Below, in pieces: positions 24,601 to 35,079 of a stretch of 64,000 nucleotides of DNA. This DNA comes from Lingula anatina (taxonomy: Eukaryota > Brachiopoda > Lingulata > Lingulida > Lingulidae). The DNA lies in NCBI RefSeq assembly GCF_001039355.2, contig NW_019775646.1:167106-231105 (forward strand), read 5' to 3'. A program made the position numbers and the translations under genes. The notes under the pieces are model-generated. The model made no database searches. It worked only from the letters and a program-made list of their open reading frames with translations, and was not told the DNA's origin. Every line of letters starts with the position of its first letter. Positions within the stretch are counted from its first letter, which is position 1.

Positions 24601-25874
24601 TTAATTATGCTTAGACCCCATTCCCAAAGATTTTGATCGATCAATCCCTGTGGGGAGTCTCACTAGGTTACTGTCAGTTAAGCCAGCTTAAGCGTCTGTT
24701 CCGCCTACTTAAAGCTGTAAGGGGGTTATTAACTGTCGTGCGTGCTCGGCTGACTGCAATTCAGCGTGAACCGCCAGGGAGTTAGGTCGATCCGGATGGA
24801 TCAATCTAAATCTCTGGGAATGCACTCTTAGGGGCCTACCTCCACAAGCTGCTCCAACAGGAAAGACTGTTCTTCGTTTTGCGCCACCAGAGAACCACCG
24901 ACAATCACCTCCACATTTCTGATCACTTTCAGTAAGTCCATAGCCTCGGCTCGGAGCGTGGCGTGGGCTTTGAAGATTCCGTATACGCTGCTGATAATCC
25001 CCAGGGCAGTCTTGATATAGGGGAGCTCGTCGCCCAATCCGATCGCACCCTCTAAAATATGTTCGGCCACGTTGGTGAGACCAAATTCGTCTGCTCGCTC
25101 GAGTGCTTTGGAAAACTTATCGACTACAACCACCACCTTGAAAAAATACTTTCTTCATTAAAAGACAAATTGAAGATTTGGCATTCATGTTACTTACGAA
25201 AAGCGTCATTGAAAAGTTTATTTAATCTAATATATTAGGTTTACAAATCCGCCCTGATTTGACAAACATTCTGTTTTTACATAACTGAAGGTTGGCGGGG
25301 AAGTTTGATTCTGAATTTTAATCTTAAGATCACTGATTGAAACAATTGGGTTACACAAACTATACCTTTCTTACTTCACTTTTTAAATGCTTACTTTTTC
25401 CTGGTTTGAAACTTCGTCGCTTGGTCTGTCCACAATATCTATGCCGGTGCCTCTGCTGAACAGTTTCATCATCCCCGCCTGGCGCTTCAGTCGGCGGAAC
25501 ACCAGAGCAAGGACAGCAGCGTCTTTGGCAGATTTCCACAAGGCGACGAAGTCCTTCGTTTTCTTTTTCACGAGGCAACTTTTCATGCATTTGGTAGTCT
25601 GTCCAACCTTTTTGAAATATTCAGGGTCTCTATCTTGTTGATTGTAATACATGTGGAGCTGGTTTTCGACAACTTTCAGTTCCCCACCCAGTATAAGCGC
25701 CATTTCAGAGAGCTCTGGAGTCAAGTTTTCTGTGGCCACGGCGTTGTACATCTTGAAGATTTGTTTGACATGCTTGAAAGGTCTTTTCATATCCCAATTA
25801 TCCTCGTTTTCAATAATATCTTCTGTTTCGGGCTTTGGCTTTAGATCCCCAATGTCTGGAATGGTTGATGCCAT
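18689..25874 (-). CDS. Gene U-B: tandem paralog of U-A
   Basis: Eleven exons are 25874-25395, 25136-24840, 24474-24238, 23932-23857, 23702-23502, 23260-23082, 22790-22579, 22361-21474, 21297-21129, 19291-19214 and 19037-18689. Every exon has the same length as in U-A except exon 10, which is 12 nt shorter (TSGKDQTQ for TDSFSTGTDQTQ). All splice sites and phases are kept and no stop interrupts any exon, so both copies look functional. One acceptor is weaker (exon 2, CAAG instead of CCAG), while the exon 3 donor is stronger here (GTAAGT versus GTACGT). Intron 9 has grown from about 150 bp to about 1.84 kb through two insertions. Domain content and uncertainty at the 3' end are as in U-A. Confidence 0.75.
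19395..19880. repeat. Degenerate tandem repeat of about 290 bp in U-B intron 9
   Basis: Landmarks recur in order about 290 bp apart: GCACAAAATGGGG/GCACAAAATTGGG, TACTATAGTTAATGTGG/TACTACCATCAATGCGG and GTCACACCTTGAAATTG/GTCATGCCTTAAAATTAG. The surrounding 0.75 kb has no counterpart in copy 1. Confidence 0.4.
20084..21035. mobile_element. 952-bp non-autonomous DNA transposon with 94-bp perfect TIRs, TAA duplication
   Basis: Bases 20084-20177 and 20942-21035 are exact reverse complements, starting GAGCGCATTCTCAACG. They are flanked by TAA at 20081-20083 and 21036-21038. Copy 1 has the unoccupied site near 2328-2332 (AACAAATACATGTATAGGAT). A 3-bp TWA duplication is typical of PIF/Harbinger transposases. 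Inside, a 66-codon ORF (20268-20468) with cysteines (KCVNCRQE) is seen but no transposase. One N lies at 20683. Confidence 0.9.
21474..22361 (-). CDS. U-B exon 8: long exon with ubiquitin-like units
   Basis: This 888-nt exon is the counterpart of 2774-3661. It retains both strand-helix units; changes include FKGQDLKNEV for FKSQNLKSEV and CSSVLQVNIEAYKTV for CFLVLQVNIEAYKMV. No frame change occurs. Confidence 0.7.
24614..24827. mobile_element. YTA-family MITE (copy B)
   Basis: This 214-bp ortholog of 6079-6292 is flanked by TTA at 24611-24613 and 24828-24830. It again lies just inside the intron after exon 2 (donor at 24839). Confidence 0.85.
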
Positions 25875-25970
25875 CGTTGGTGTCGCTGGTGTTAAGATGG
25901 AGTACAGGTTTTGTGAGACAGGGTTTACAACGTAAAGATCCTGAAAAATAAAAGGGTAAATCATGCTACT

Positions 25971-25972
<2 letters not shown>

Positions 25973-26012
<40 letters not shown>
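25973..26012. repeat. (GA)n microsatellite
   Basis: This pure GA tract of about 40 nt is the counterpart of the compound repeat at 7441-7503, with the GT part missing. Confidence 0.95.
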
Positions 26013-26014
<2 letters not shown>

Positions 26015-26255
26015 AACAGTTCACACTGTTTTATTTTTGCACAGAGAGTAAATAGGCGACAAAAAATGCTGTATATTTATTCATTTTTTAAAAACGCGAG
26101 GGATGTATTGTCTCACTCGTTCACCATACCGTTGAAGTGAAGTAACCCTTACCACTTCAATCAATAAAACTAAATACCAGCTTTATTATTGCCGAATATG
26201 CTAAATAAATGAAGAAATATAAAAATATGTTAAATACACGTATCGTTGTCACCTA

Positions 26256-26470
26256 GGCTCTATTCCCATAGATTTTAGATCGATCTATCCCCGCGGGGAG
26301 TCTCACTAGATTACTTTCAGATAATCCGACTTAAATGTCCGTCCTGCCTACTACAAGCTTTAAGGGGGTAATTAACTTTCGTGTCCGCCCGGCTGACAGC
26401 TATTTAGCGTGAACCCCCAGGGAGTTAGGTCGATCTAAAGTAGGTCGATCTAATCTATGGAAATGGGGTG
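26256..26470. mobile_element. YTA-family MITE (copy C), post-duplication
   Basis: A 215-bp element is flanked by CTA at 26253-26255 and 26471-26473. Copy 1 has a single CTG at 7741-7743 at the matching position and no element. Confidence 0.85.
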
Positions 26471-26518
26471 CTAGTGATCACCAAGCATCGTTAGATGCTA
26501 TCCTAAATTTTGTTCTTA

Positions 26519-26744
26519 CAGCCCATTTCCATAGATTTTTAGATCGATCTATCCCTGTGGGGAGTCTCACTAGATTACTGTCAGCTTGGCCGGCTTAGGC
26601 GTCTGTCCCGCCTACTAAAAACTGTAAAGGGGTAATTAACTATGGTGCCCGCTCGGCTGACTGCAATTTAGCGTGAACCCCCAGGGAGTTAGGTCGATCT
26701 AAATCTTAATCTCTAGATCGATCTAAATCTCTGGGAAAGCACCC
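26519..26744. mobile_element. YTA-family MITE (copy D), post-duplication
   Basis: A 226-bp element is flanked by TTA at 26516-26518 and 26745-26747. Copy 1 has one TTA at 7787-7789 and no element. It lies only 48 bp from copy C, in the same orientation. Confidence 0.85.
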
Positions 26745-28190
26745 TTAGTCAACATTGAGATCAATCTGCAGCGTGTGTTTACCGTTGAAAGAGATACATG
26801 TAATTAGGCGACAAGCCAAGTAGGCAGTAAAACCCGTCATTTCAATAGCTTAAGTTCACCAGCAGGCGAGAGATATCAGGTGTCAACCCGCGCAATGAGC
26901 CGAGGTTGAATATAATCATACATGAAAGTCAAAATTAACACTTTGAAAATAAAATTCATATCTGCAGGAAGTTGCAAACACACCCTCAGTGACCATCCAT
27001 TACTTGGGCATTACATAATAACCCTAAGATACCTGGGTCCTACAGTAGGTTGTCTTTAACTCCGTTTATCTTCATGTCTGTATGTATGATCGTCACCAGT
27101 CTGACTCAAGTTTTTTTTATTTTGATGACATTTCCAGGATAAGTCAGAAATGGTTCAACTTAGGAGTGATAAGATTTTGGTGATGATCCATCATTTAATA
27201 ATCGGTTAATCATTAGTTAAAATTATTTGTCTTGGTGAGGGTTAGTGCTCTCAGAACTTTTCTCGTTATAATTATTTTGAATTGGTCCCCATTTCATCAC
27301 AATTTTCCAATATATCTCACGAATATGTAAACTTGTTTCCTTAGTTTCATATGTATATTCATCTTAAAAAGTCAGCCAAGCTTTCGACATATTCACTAGT
27401 CATGTTCACAAAATTGTTTACTGGGTGCTACCCCATGAGGACACAGGCGGGAAAACTGAAAGTCCGAGTTATTCCTTTCCTGTCATTAAATTCCTGAACG
27501 TAGTCCCAATCGCCTGGCAAGCTAACCGAGTCTGTCTGTTAAGCCTATGTAAGACCATCTTACCACTTATCAACTAGAAAATAAGCAAGACCAGTGGCCA
27601 CGTACCGCCAGCATTCTGTGTTACCAATCGATATCGTGACCAGTAAGATAAAATGCACACAGTGCCAAATTATTTCATTGGCAGGATTGTCGATATCGTA
27701 TAATATTCATTTCATAGAACTTGCACTAGCCATGTACGTTCGTTCCTTACTCGCGAGATACATGTACGTATAGAAAGGCCGGAATCAATAGCAGACGGTA
27801 AGATGTGCACTTTATGTAGTTAATATGCCATGTGACTTCTTACCTTATGGACACCATAAAACTTTCGAAAACTCGTTGAAAAATCACTGCAGATTTAGAT
27901 TCTTTATTGATAAACACCTTCACATAAAAGGTACAATCGATGACAGCACATGTAGGCCTATTAATAACATAGCACAAGCAAATAAATATGAGATAGAGAT
28001 ATACTGCATGCGATCGTTCACATGATAACATAACTTAATTGCTGCTGATGTAGGACAATATTAATTAGCCCCAAATGGTATCTACGTGTTTTCCGGGGCT
28101 GACGTTGGTTACTTACACCCTGTTTGCCACAGGCTCGTTCTACGACTGTTGTTCAGCTCTGCAAAAATCCAGAGCTAATTTTTTTCTTCT

Positions 28191-28328
28191 CTCTACCAGA
28201 GGCTTACAGAGTGATGACGTCAAATCTATGGACAAATTTTGGCTGGGCTGTACAGAAAAATGCATATAAGTAGCTTTAGATGTATCTGTAAATATTAAGT
28301 GAAAAATTAATCTGAGGTCCTGGTAGAG
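28191..28328. mobile_element. CTCTACCAG-family MITE, copy-2 ortholog
   Basis: This is the ortholog of 9227-9365 with the same ends and the same adjacency to a CAGGGGCGGATCC element. Confidence 0.65.
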
Positions 28329-28330
28329 GA

Positions 28331-28498
28331 CAGGGGCGGATCCCGAGATTTTTTCTGACAGTCTTCAGGATTATCTTTGTTCATCCATCCTCCATTTGAC
28401 CGTCTTCTGACAGAGAAAATTAGATGCCCGTCGATATGTAAACTTAAAAAATTATGACATTCTTCCAGAAGACCCAGAGAGGGCTTCCGTCCGCCCCA
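28331..28498. mobile_element. CAGGGGCGGATCC-type MITE, copy-2 ortholog
   Basis: This is the ortholog of 9368-9534. The right end is slightly decayed (CCGCCCCAAG). Confidence 0.6.
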
Positions 28499-28830
28499 AG
28501 AGGGCACATGTATTTATTTCACGGTATAGCGGGAAAATGTTGTATGGATGACATGTGTCGTTGAAAATGGGGACAAATGCTGAATATCTGTGCAATCATT
28601 TGATTGGTCAAGCACTGGTTATGCTGAGTAGCTTTGAGGGGGTGGGTCACTTTCTCGCTGGCGACCAAACTAAAGCCTCGGTCACAACCGGACGCACGAA
28701 TTTCAAGAACTTTCGTTCCCTGCGATTTTTGGGTGTTGCGGAGGCCGTGGAGGTCGTAGAGGTAGAGGGAAGTCTGCCGTGCAAGTCGCAAGGGTCACAT
28801 GAGATGTCCTTTCAAGAAGGGACGCTAATT

Positions 28831-28998
28831 CAGGGGCGGATCCAGAGATATTTTCTGACAGCCTTCCAAATTATCTTTGTTGATCCATCCTCCATTTTTG
28901 ACCGTCTTCCGACAGAAGACATTAGATGCCCGACAATGTAAGCTTGAAAATCTGACCGTCTTCCGGAAGACCCAGAAGACGGCCTAAATCCGCCCCTG
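28831..28998. mobile_element. CAGGGGCGGATCC-type MITE nested in the 1.5-kb element
   Basis: A 168-bp member has both ends intact (CAGGGGCGGATCC and CCGCCCCTG). The flanks share CTAATT, an imperfect remnant of an hAT-sized target duplication. Confidence 0.7.
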
Positions 28999-29095
28999 AC
29001 TAATTGCAAGGAGCGATGGCCGTGGAAATGGTACTCATTTGTTGAGTTTGTCTCGCTTCCTGTGTACGTGGCATACACTCACCACTTAAGCCTAG

Positions 29096-29319
29096 GGGCG
29101 CATTCCCAGAGATTTAGATCGATCCAGAGATTTAGATTTAGATCGACCTAACTCCCTGGGGGTTCACGCTAAATTGCAGTCAGCCGAGCGCGCACCATAG
29201 TTAATTACCCCTTACAGCTTTTAGAAGACGGGACAGACGATTAAGCCGGCTAAGCTGACAGTAATCTAGTGAGACTCCCCACAGGGATAGATCGATCTAA
29301 AATCTATGGGAATGGGGTC
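29096..29319. mobile_element. YTA-family MITE (copy E), nested
   Basis: A 224-bp element, in opposite orientation to copies A-D, is flanked by TAG at 29093-29095 and 29320-29322. It is nested inside the 1.5-kb element. Confidence 0.8.
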
Positions 29320-32300
29320 TAGGTCCCAACCTTGTTTAGGACGCACAGTTTTTAGGTTCCTTGCGTCCGGCTAGGACGTAGCTAGATCGCACGTAGCGGC
29401 TGTTGATCATGTCGAAAAGTTTTTACGTGCTGTTTGCGTCCTCCAAAAGTCGCACGATGGACGTGATCCTCACGCACGAACTCCCACGTTTTCCCCATTT
29501 TTTTGGCCGTGGACCACACGTAGCAGCCCATACGTTCGGTTGGAACCTAGGCTTTACGAAGGGAATGCAACGCAGGGCGAAAGTAGTGCCCGTTTGTGGT
29601 GACGTACTGACGGCGTACGTCAGTTTTGCTTCCTGTGCTCCTTTTCTTGCTTTTTCCTCCTCCTTTTTTCTACTTTGTAAGCTTTTATCTCTTGCCTTTT
29701 GGAAATATATTAAAAAATAAATTGAGCAATAATTTGAAAAATTTGAAAATTGTTGTACACATTACACAGTCGACGTTCATTGTAAAGAGACGAGCGTGCG
29801 TCGTGAGCACGCCTTTTATACACCAGGCGTGGGGGTGACGCACGTGCGATGCATTCCCGGTGTGCTCCTGACTTTGTTCGTTAGTTGTGAGGGCGTGCAC
29901 CTTACTCAACACGCAAAGTGCACTTGCTCCTTCATTGCTTGCGACGTGCGTCTTGCACAACGCGCGTCTCTCTTGCTAACTCCGTACAAGGGGAGCAACT
30001 TACGCTTGCGGCCTCGCTGTTGGCAGGCTATTCGTAGAAACTTTTGGACATGTGCAGCATCCTCCGTACGTGCTTACGGGCTGTCTGCGAACTCGAAATT
30101 TCGTTAGAAGGACTTGCGTGGGACGTGAGATTCTGCGCAAAATTTGGACGCAAACAGCACGTAAGAGCCCGTACGGCCGGTTGTGACCGAGGCTTAAACT
30201 AAAAGTATTGGCATTGAATATTTTGAGTATAACATTTGTTAAAAACAATGGGCACACAGGTTTTCTAGAGTGAATTTTTACTGTCTAAAATGTTTTTATT
30301 CTGAGCTTTTTCTCCTGGGATGCCTTGTGTAAAAAGCAAAGTTGTTATAAAGGGGGAACGTTACGAAGAGAAAATATAGAAGTATTTATTACAGTGAAAA
30401 TGGAAGAATAATTAAAATATTGATAATTTTACGGAACAATAATTCATATCTGTACATTGTAAGTTATGTTTATGTCAACCAAACAATCAAATTAACAACT
30501 GTTCTTTATTCTTTTGATAGTAAATAATTAGGTTTCAGCGTTTTGGTCGGGTCACGCAAATGTTATATGTGCGCTATTTGGTATGTTTTGATTAAAAATG
30601 GAGGTAACACAACCGGTTTTTACTGCACTGTCCTAACCTACGTATGTGTGATTAAATGTATTTCCCTTTGAAAGGCTCAGCCGCTGCTTCAAATGTGAGT
30701 GATATGAGTGTGCGTTTTAGGGGCGGGGAGGGGGGCATTCTTTCCATATTTATTGGTTTATTGGACCCCTTCCCTAAGCGGTCGGTACAATGGACTGGTT
30801 TCATAACAACGTTATTACATAATTCGTTATTATGTCACAGTCTTGGAGGACACGCGCACTACAGTTCTATTCCTATGCGTTTAAACAAAAGTATCAGTCA
30901 TTATTGTTCGTAAAATTAGAGTCAATTCAAAAGTACAAGGTGGGTCAAGGCTTCTATCCGGGTCGGTCGAATGTTTTTTAATGTTTCTGATGAGCTGCGT
31001 TGTGTACTACAGCGGTATAGAGCTTGGACGAATTGCTTGTCCACACTGAGAGGGACCTGTTCCCTCGGAGGGTATTTTAGCTGTCATTAGACCACCACGA
31101 TGCCTTTGTTTTCGATCTTACTTAAGTATCTAGCATGTGAGGTCGAAAACTGAGGCAATCCCGGAGCAACAGTGGTAGACTACCAACCATCGACTAGTGA
31201 TATGGATCGAGCATTTGTGACAAATACTAATCTAGCAGACCACTGAAGCGGCAAATTGAAGATGTATATTTGCAAATTGAATTTGAAGATGTATATTTCA
31301 CTACATACTGCCCTCGACCTACACTTAAATATATAGCCCATTATACATAATATATAATGCATATAAGCGCACATAGTGAACAGGTAGTTTCAATACTGGA
31401 CAATTTCTCTACTTGAAATATGCAACGCTGACAGAAATGAAGCCGAGTGTTTAAAGGGAAGATATATAAATACGTTACCTCACTTCCTCAGCTTTATTTT
31501 GAATCTTCAGAAATGTCTCATCCGACTAATTTGAGTCCGATTATCCTGAAAAATTTACAGCCTGATGTCAGTGGTTGGTGAATGGTGAGCTTGTTTAAAT
31601 GCACCAGAGAATCGTAATGGCACTTCAGTATTGGTACACCGTTAATATCATTTCTCCCACGGACGAGTCTAACTTCGCGGACCTGTCTCCCCTTGTCCCT
31701 CTGTGTGCGGATTGTACAATTGTTTAGGGACGTGTTTATCCAAGCGAAAATTGACGTCCTAAAAGCAAGGGCAAGTGACTTACATAATCACCGAGTGTCG
31801 TGAATAATGTAAATACAAGATGAATAAATCCGAATAATGCGAGAAATGTCATTTTCGATAGTATTCTCTTTGCCCGTAAGGTCTTCACAAGAGGGTCCCA
31901 TTGGGGGATGGGGGGGGGGGGGTTCACCAAGAATGACCAAACTTCACGGGAAATAAAATCATCAAATCGCATATTATTGTAAATAAAACTTTTTTTCGTA
32001 ACTCATAGAAAATGCAAGTCCGGCGAGTTGTAAATCACATATAATCGAGTACAATAATTTCGTTTCACGAAGGACAAATAATAAAAAAAAGCTGCATTCA
32101 CAAGCCATGGAAGTGAGCTGCCTCACGGATCATTAAGATCATTCCTCTACCGGTAAGTGTCAGATATATAATCTCCAGCTCTCAACTGTTAAATCACCCT
32201 ATTGTAGTGAACGTTATAATGGACACCGGTTTAAAGTGCCCCCTCCCCCCTTCAGGGAGTTGACATGCTTTATGAGCGTGGGAACAAAACGACTCTTAAT

Positions 32301-33088
32301 AGAACCCATTATAGCATTCCTTTTGCTAGTCAGGACTGTTCAGGGAGGAATAATCCAGATAAGGCCATATTTACATGGGTTTTCTATACAAAATTCTTGA
32401 CCAAAATTTACAGTTATATATACTTTTTTAAACAATGTTTATTCATAGGAAATGGAGGCAAAGCGCTAAAAGCATTAGATGCTCTCCGTGTAGAACAAAA
32501 TTAACGCACACAGCTAAATACAAACATTAGAGATCAGATTTCAGTGCATATGTACACTGTACTTGGGGCATGGCTCAACTGTAAAATCACCCTAATTGTA
32601 GTGAACGTTATAATGGACGCCGTCATTATTATTGTGTTGTACTCCCCCCTCGCCGCAGGGAGTTGACAGGAGCAACTGGACAAACAAAGGGGTCTCACTT
32701 GACACAACTATCCAACCGACCTCTTCCATGATTTTCCAAAATAATTTTAACTTCCATAAACGCCGGCTCAAATGACAAGGGCTACAGTGATATTTCAACT
32801 TCATATTCAGTAACTTTATTTTATTTGACATTTGTACAGTGATCGACGTTGAAGTAGATTTCCACTACTAGTATATCGAAAAAATTATGTATATTGAATA
32901 TGCAATATATAAAGCACGAGTCAAAAAGGTGCACTTGAAATACACGAGTAGGGAGCAAAGTATGGGTGGACTTGATACAGCTGACATTTAATATAGAATA
33001 TTGTTTCCAAATTATTTTTCTTCGATTATACCCTTTTGATAATCTCTCCAGTGTCACATCAGTTCTTCAATTTAATTAATCGATGAAG

Positions 33089-33092
<4 letters not shown>

Positions 33093-33119
<27 letters not shown>
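33093..33119. repeat. Poly(A) tract
   Basis: This is a run of 27 adenines. No retroelement body or target duplication was recognised beside it. Confidence 0.9.
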
Positions 33120-33121
<2 letters not shown>

Positions 33122-34300
33122 CTGGTTTTTAGTTATAAATAGACCATTGAATGCGTTATTTGGATCTCCATATTTCGAAATTATCAACTGTTACACGTCA
33201 CATAGTGACGATCAGATTGTGACCATCTTTTGTTGCTTTACAGGCTAGGCTCTCTACCCAAAAAAATTTTACAGAACAAGATTTATTTATTTCATAGTTT
33301 TATGAAGCAAAATATCCATCACTAACAATAGCTTGAAGTCACTTGGTCATCCAATATTCAGATTTCATCGGTCAAATGCGAACCAGTTCGTGGAGGTCCG
33401 AAGCCAGCAATTTCAAAAGGGTGGTTCTTTTTCCATGAAAACTTCATGTACCTAGATCAAATTCTACTCTTTTTCTGACAAAGAGGGGTGTTCTTTCGAA
33501 ACACCCATCCCCCTGGCTACGGGCTTGACGTAAATAATGTAGCTCATTTATCGGCAAGGGTTTTTGGCCTCTATTTCCTCCCTTCCTCATTTACCCCTTC
33601 TCCTGTTTAGTGGCGCCCTCTACGAGCGCTGTTGTTTTTCACGCGGCAAATCATAAACCAGATGAGTTGCGAGCGTGGCAGCCCAATCTAAGATTGATTG
33701 CTGTTTAGTTGTTATTATTATTATTGTTGAAAAACGTTTTCAGAGTCACTTGAATGAATGCTGGGTAATAAAAGTTTGTGTGAGAATTTGTAATTTAATT
33801 TGATTTTATACTTATATACTGAAACATGTATCTACTGCATTTCTTTGTTAGTTCAAGAAGTTTCTTATGCATTTACTTTGATTACGTAATTTAAGCTTTT
33901 TGCATTATTATTGTTACCTTCATCATTGTAATTCTTTATTTCTGTAACTTCTTTATTTAATCTTAAGTTCATCATACAATAGGTTAATAAACGACTATTC
34001 CTACCGTTCTCGGTCAGTTGTTTAACAGATGTAGCCTATTTATTCAGTTGTCTCTGTATAATACACATGAAACTGCATGGACTATCTTAAGGTTTTCTCA
34101 TATCACTGTCAAATCCATCATCTGCTCAATCAATACAAGGAATTATCCCCTCTAATTCCTTGGTCAGTATCACCAGTTCTTCCATCAGAATGGTTGGCAT
34201 TCTAGTATAAAAAGTGCTTTTGCTTCATTACAGTTAAATAGCAACACCTTGTACTTGTAGCACCACCAAAAGCACTAGTACTCCTTTTAACATTTAGGTC

Positions 34301-34306
34301 TTTATT
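34301..34306 (-). promoter_or_regulatory. Candidate polyadenylation signal of the receptor gene
   Basis: AATAAA reads on the minus strand about 310 nt after the stop of the gustatory-receptor-like gene. It is the nearest canonical signal I see in this direction. Confidence 0.4.
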
Positions 34307-34613
34307 TCAATGAATGGGAGTTACAATACAGGTACACAAGATGCTAGCATCTTTACAGCCTTTAAACATTAATGGTTTGTTAAGTAATCGGCAAAATAAA
34401 ACGATTCGTAAGGAGAGTTTCTAAAGCATACTTTACCGTTTAATCAAGATCTCCTTCATACTGATAGATGAAAAATGTAATCTGTAAAAAACACGGAGTT
34501 ACTGTAGGATGACATAAAACAAGGCGGATCAGCAAAACGACACATTTCAAACTTGGTAACATAAGTGCACAAATCAACATGGCTTCGAAATTCGCCGAAA
34601 CTTGTAGGCAGGC

Positions 34614-35045
34614 TTAGGGCTCGCTAATTGTGCAGTTGGAATCGGTGTAGGCCATGATCATTGGTTTAAACTGAACCAGCATGACGAAGTACGTCACAAA
34701 TATCCCGAAAAGCTGTAAAACAAAAGATGAAAAAAGGTAAATAAAGGCACGTGGGGCATACTGTGTAGCAACGGAATACAATTTATGTCTGATAACTACT
34801 AATTAATTCAAATGACTTAGTTAAAAAATAAACACTGGTATTTTGGATATGACGGTTTGGCCTTATATAATGAATTTCGATGGCAACGACATGAGTTTAA
34901 AAATGTACACATGTTTTATTGTTTTTTTTTTTTTTTTTGCAATTGGGTTAGTACAAGTACATTTTGGTATTAAGAGTTAAGTAGCGTAATCATAATCAAA
35001 TGCAATTTCATTAAGTATGTTACGTCAGTCATTCCACCTATAGTT

Positions 35046-35079
<34 letters not shown>

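Larger units (their letters stand above)
28674..30194. mobile_element. 1.5-kb TAA-duplicating element with nested insertions
   Basis: The ends AGCCTCGGTCACAACCGG (28674) and its complement (to 30194) are perfect over 18 bp and flanked by TAA at 28671-28673 and 30195-30197. Copy 1 has the empty site (ACCAAACTAAACTAG, TAA at 9731-9733). A CAGGGGCGGATCC MITE and a YTA MITE sit inside, so the element alone is about 1.1 kb. Its interior is CpG-rich with internal inverted repeats (ACGTGCTGTTTGCGTCC near 29426 and its complement near 30147). No transposase ORF is seen. Confidence 0.85.
18166..32135. repeat. Segmental duplication, copy 2
   Basis: This is the direct counterpart of 1-12115 (see copy 1), longer because of later insertions: a 0.75-kb block at about 19303-20080, a 952-bp element, two YTA MITEs and a 1.5-kb element. 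It also lost about 180 bp left of the MITE at 24614. The exon structure of the resident gene is fully preserved. Confidence 0.9.
26013..34300. other. Upstream of U-B and unique DNA to the receptor gene: no supported gene
   Basis: Up to 32135 this is duplicated flank carrying several transposons. From 32136 it is unique, with an imperfect direct repeat (GTAGTGAACGTTATAATGGA at about 32205 and 32600), an A27 run at 33093-33119 and fragments of a dispersed repeat. The short ORFs have no support. Confidence 0.5.

Noticed and set aside
25383-26024. Long ORF beginning with repeated Ser-Leu upstream of U-B exon 1
   Set aside because: The Ser-Leu part is translation of the GA microsatellite in an intron; a clear TTTTCAG acceptor lies between it and the conserved coding part.
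29403-30257. Several overlapping ORFs of 70-105 codons inside the 1.5-kb element
   Set aside because: Open frames on both strands are explained by GC-rich inverted repeats; none resembles a transposase.
33093-33119. Poly(A) tail of a retroposed gene
   Set aside because: No gene-like sequence or target-site duplication was found upstream of the A-run.
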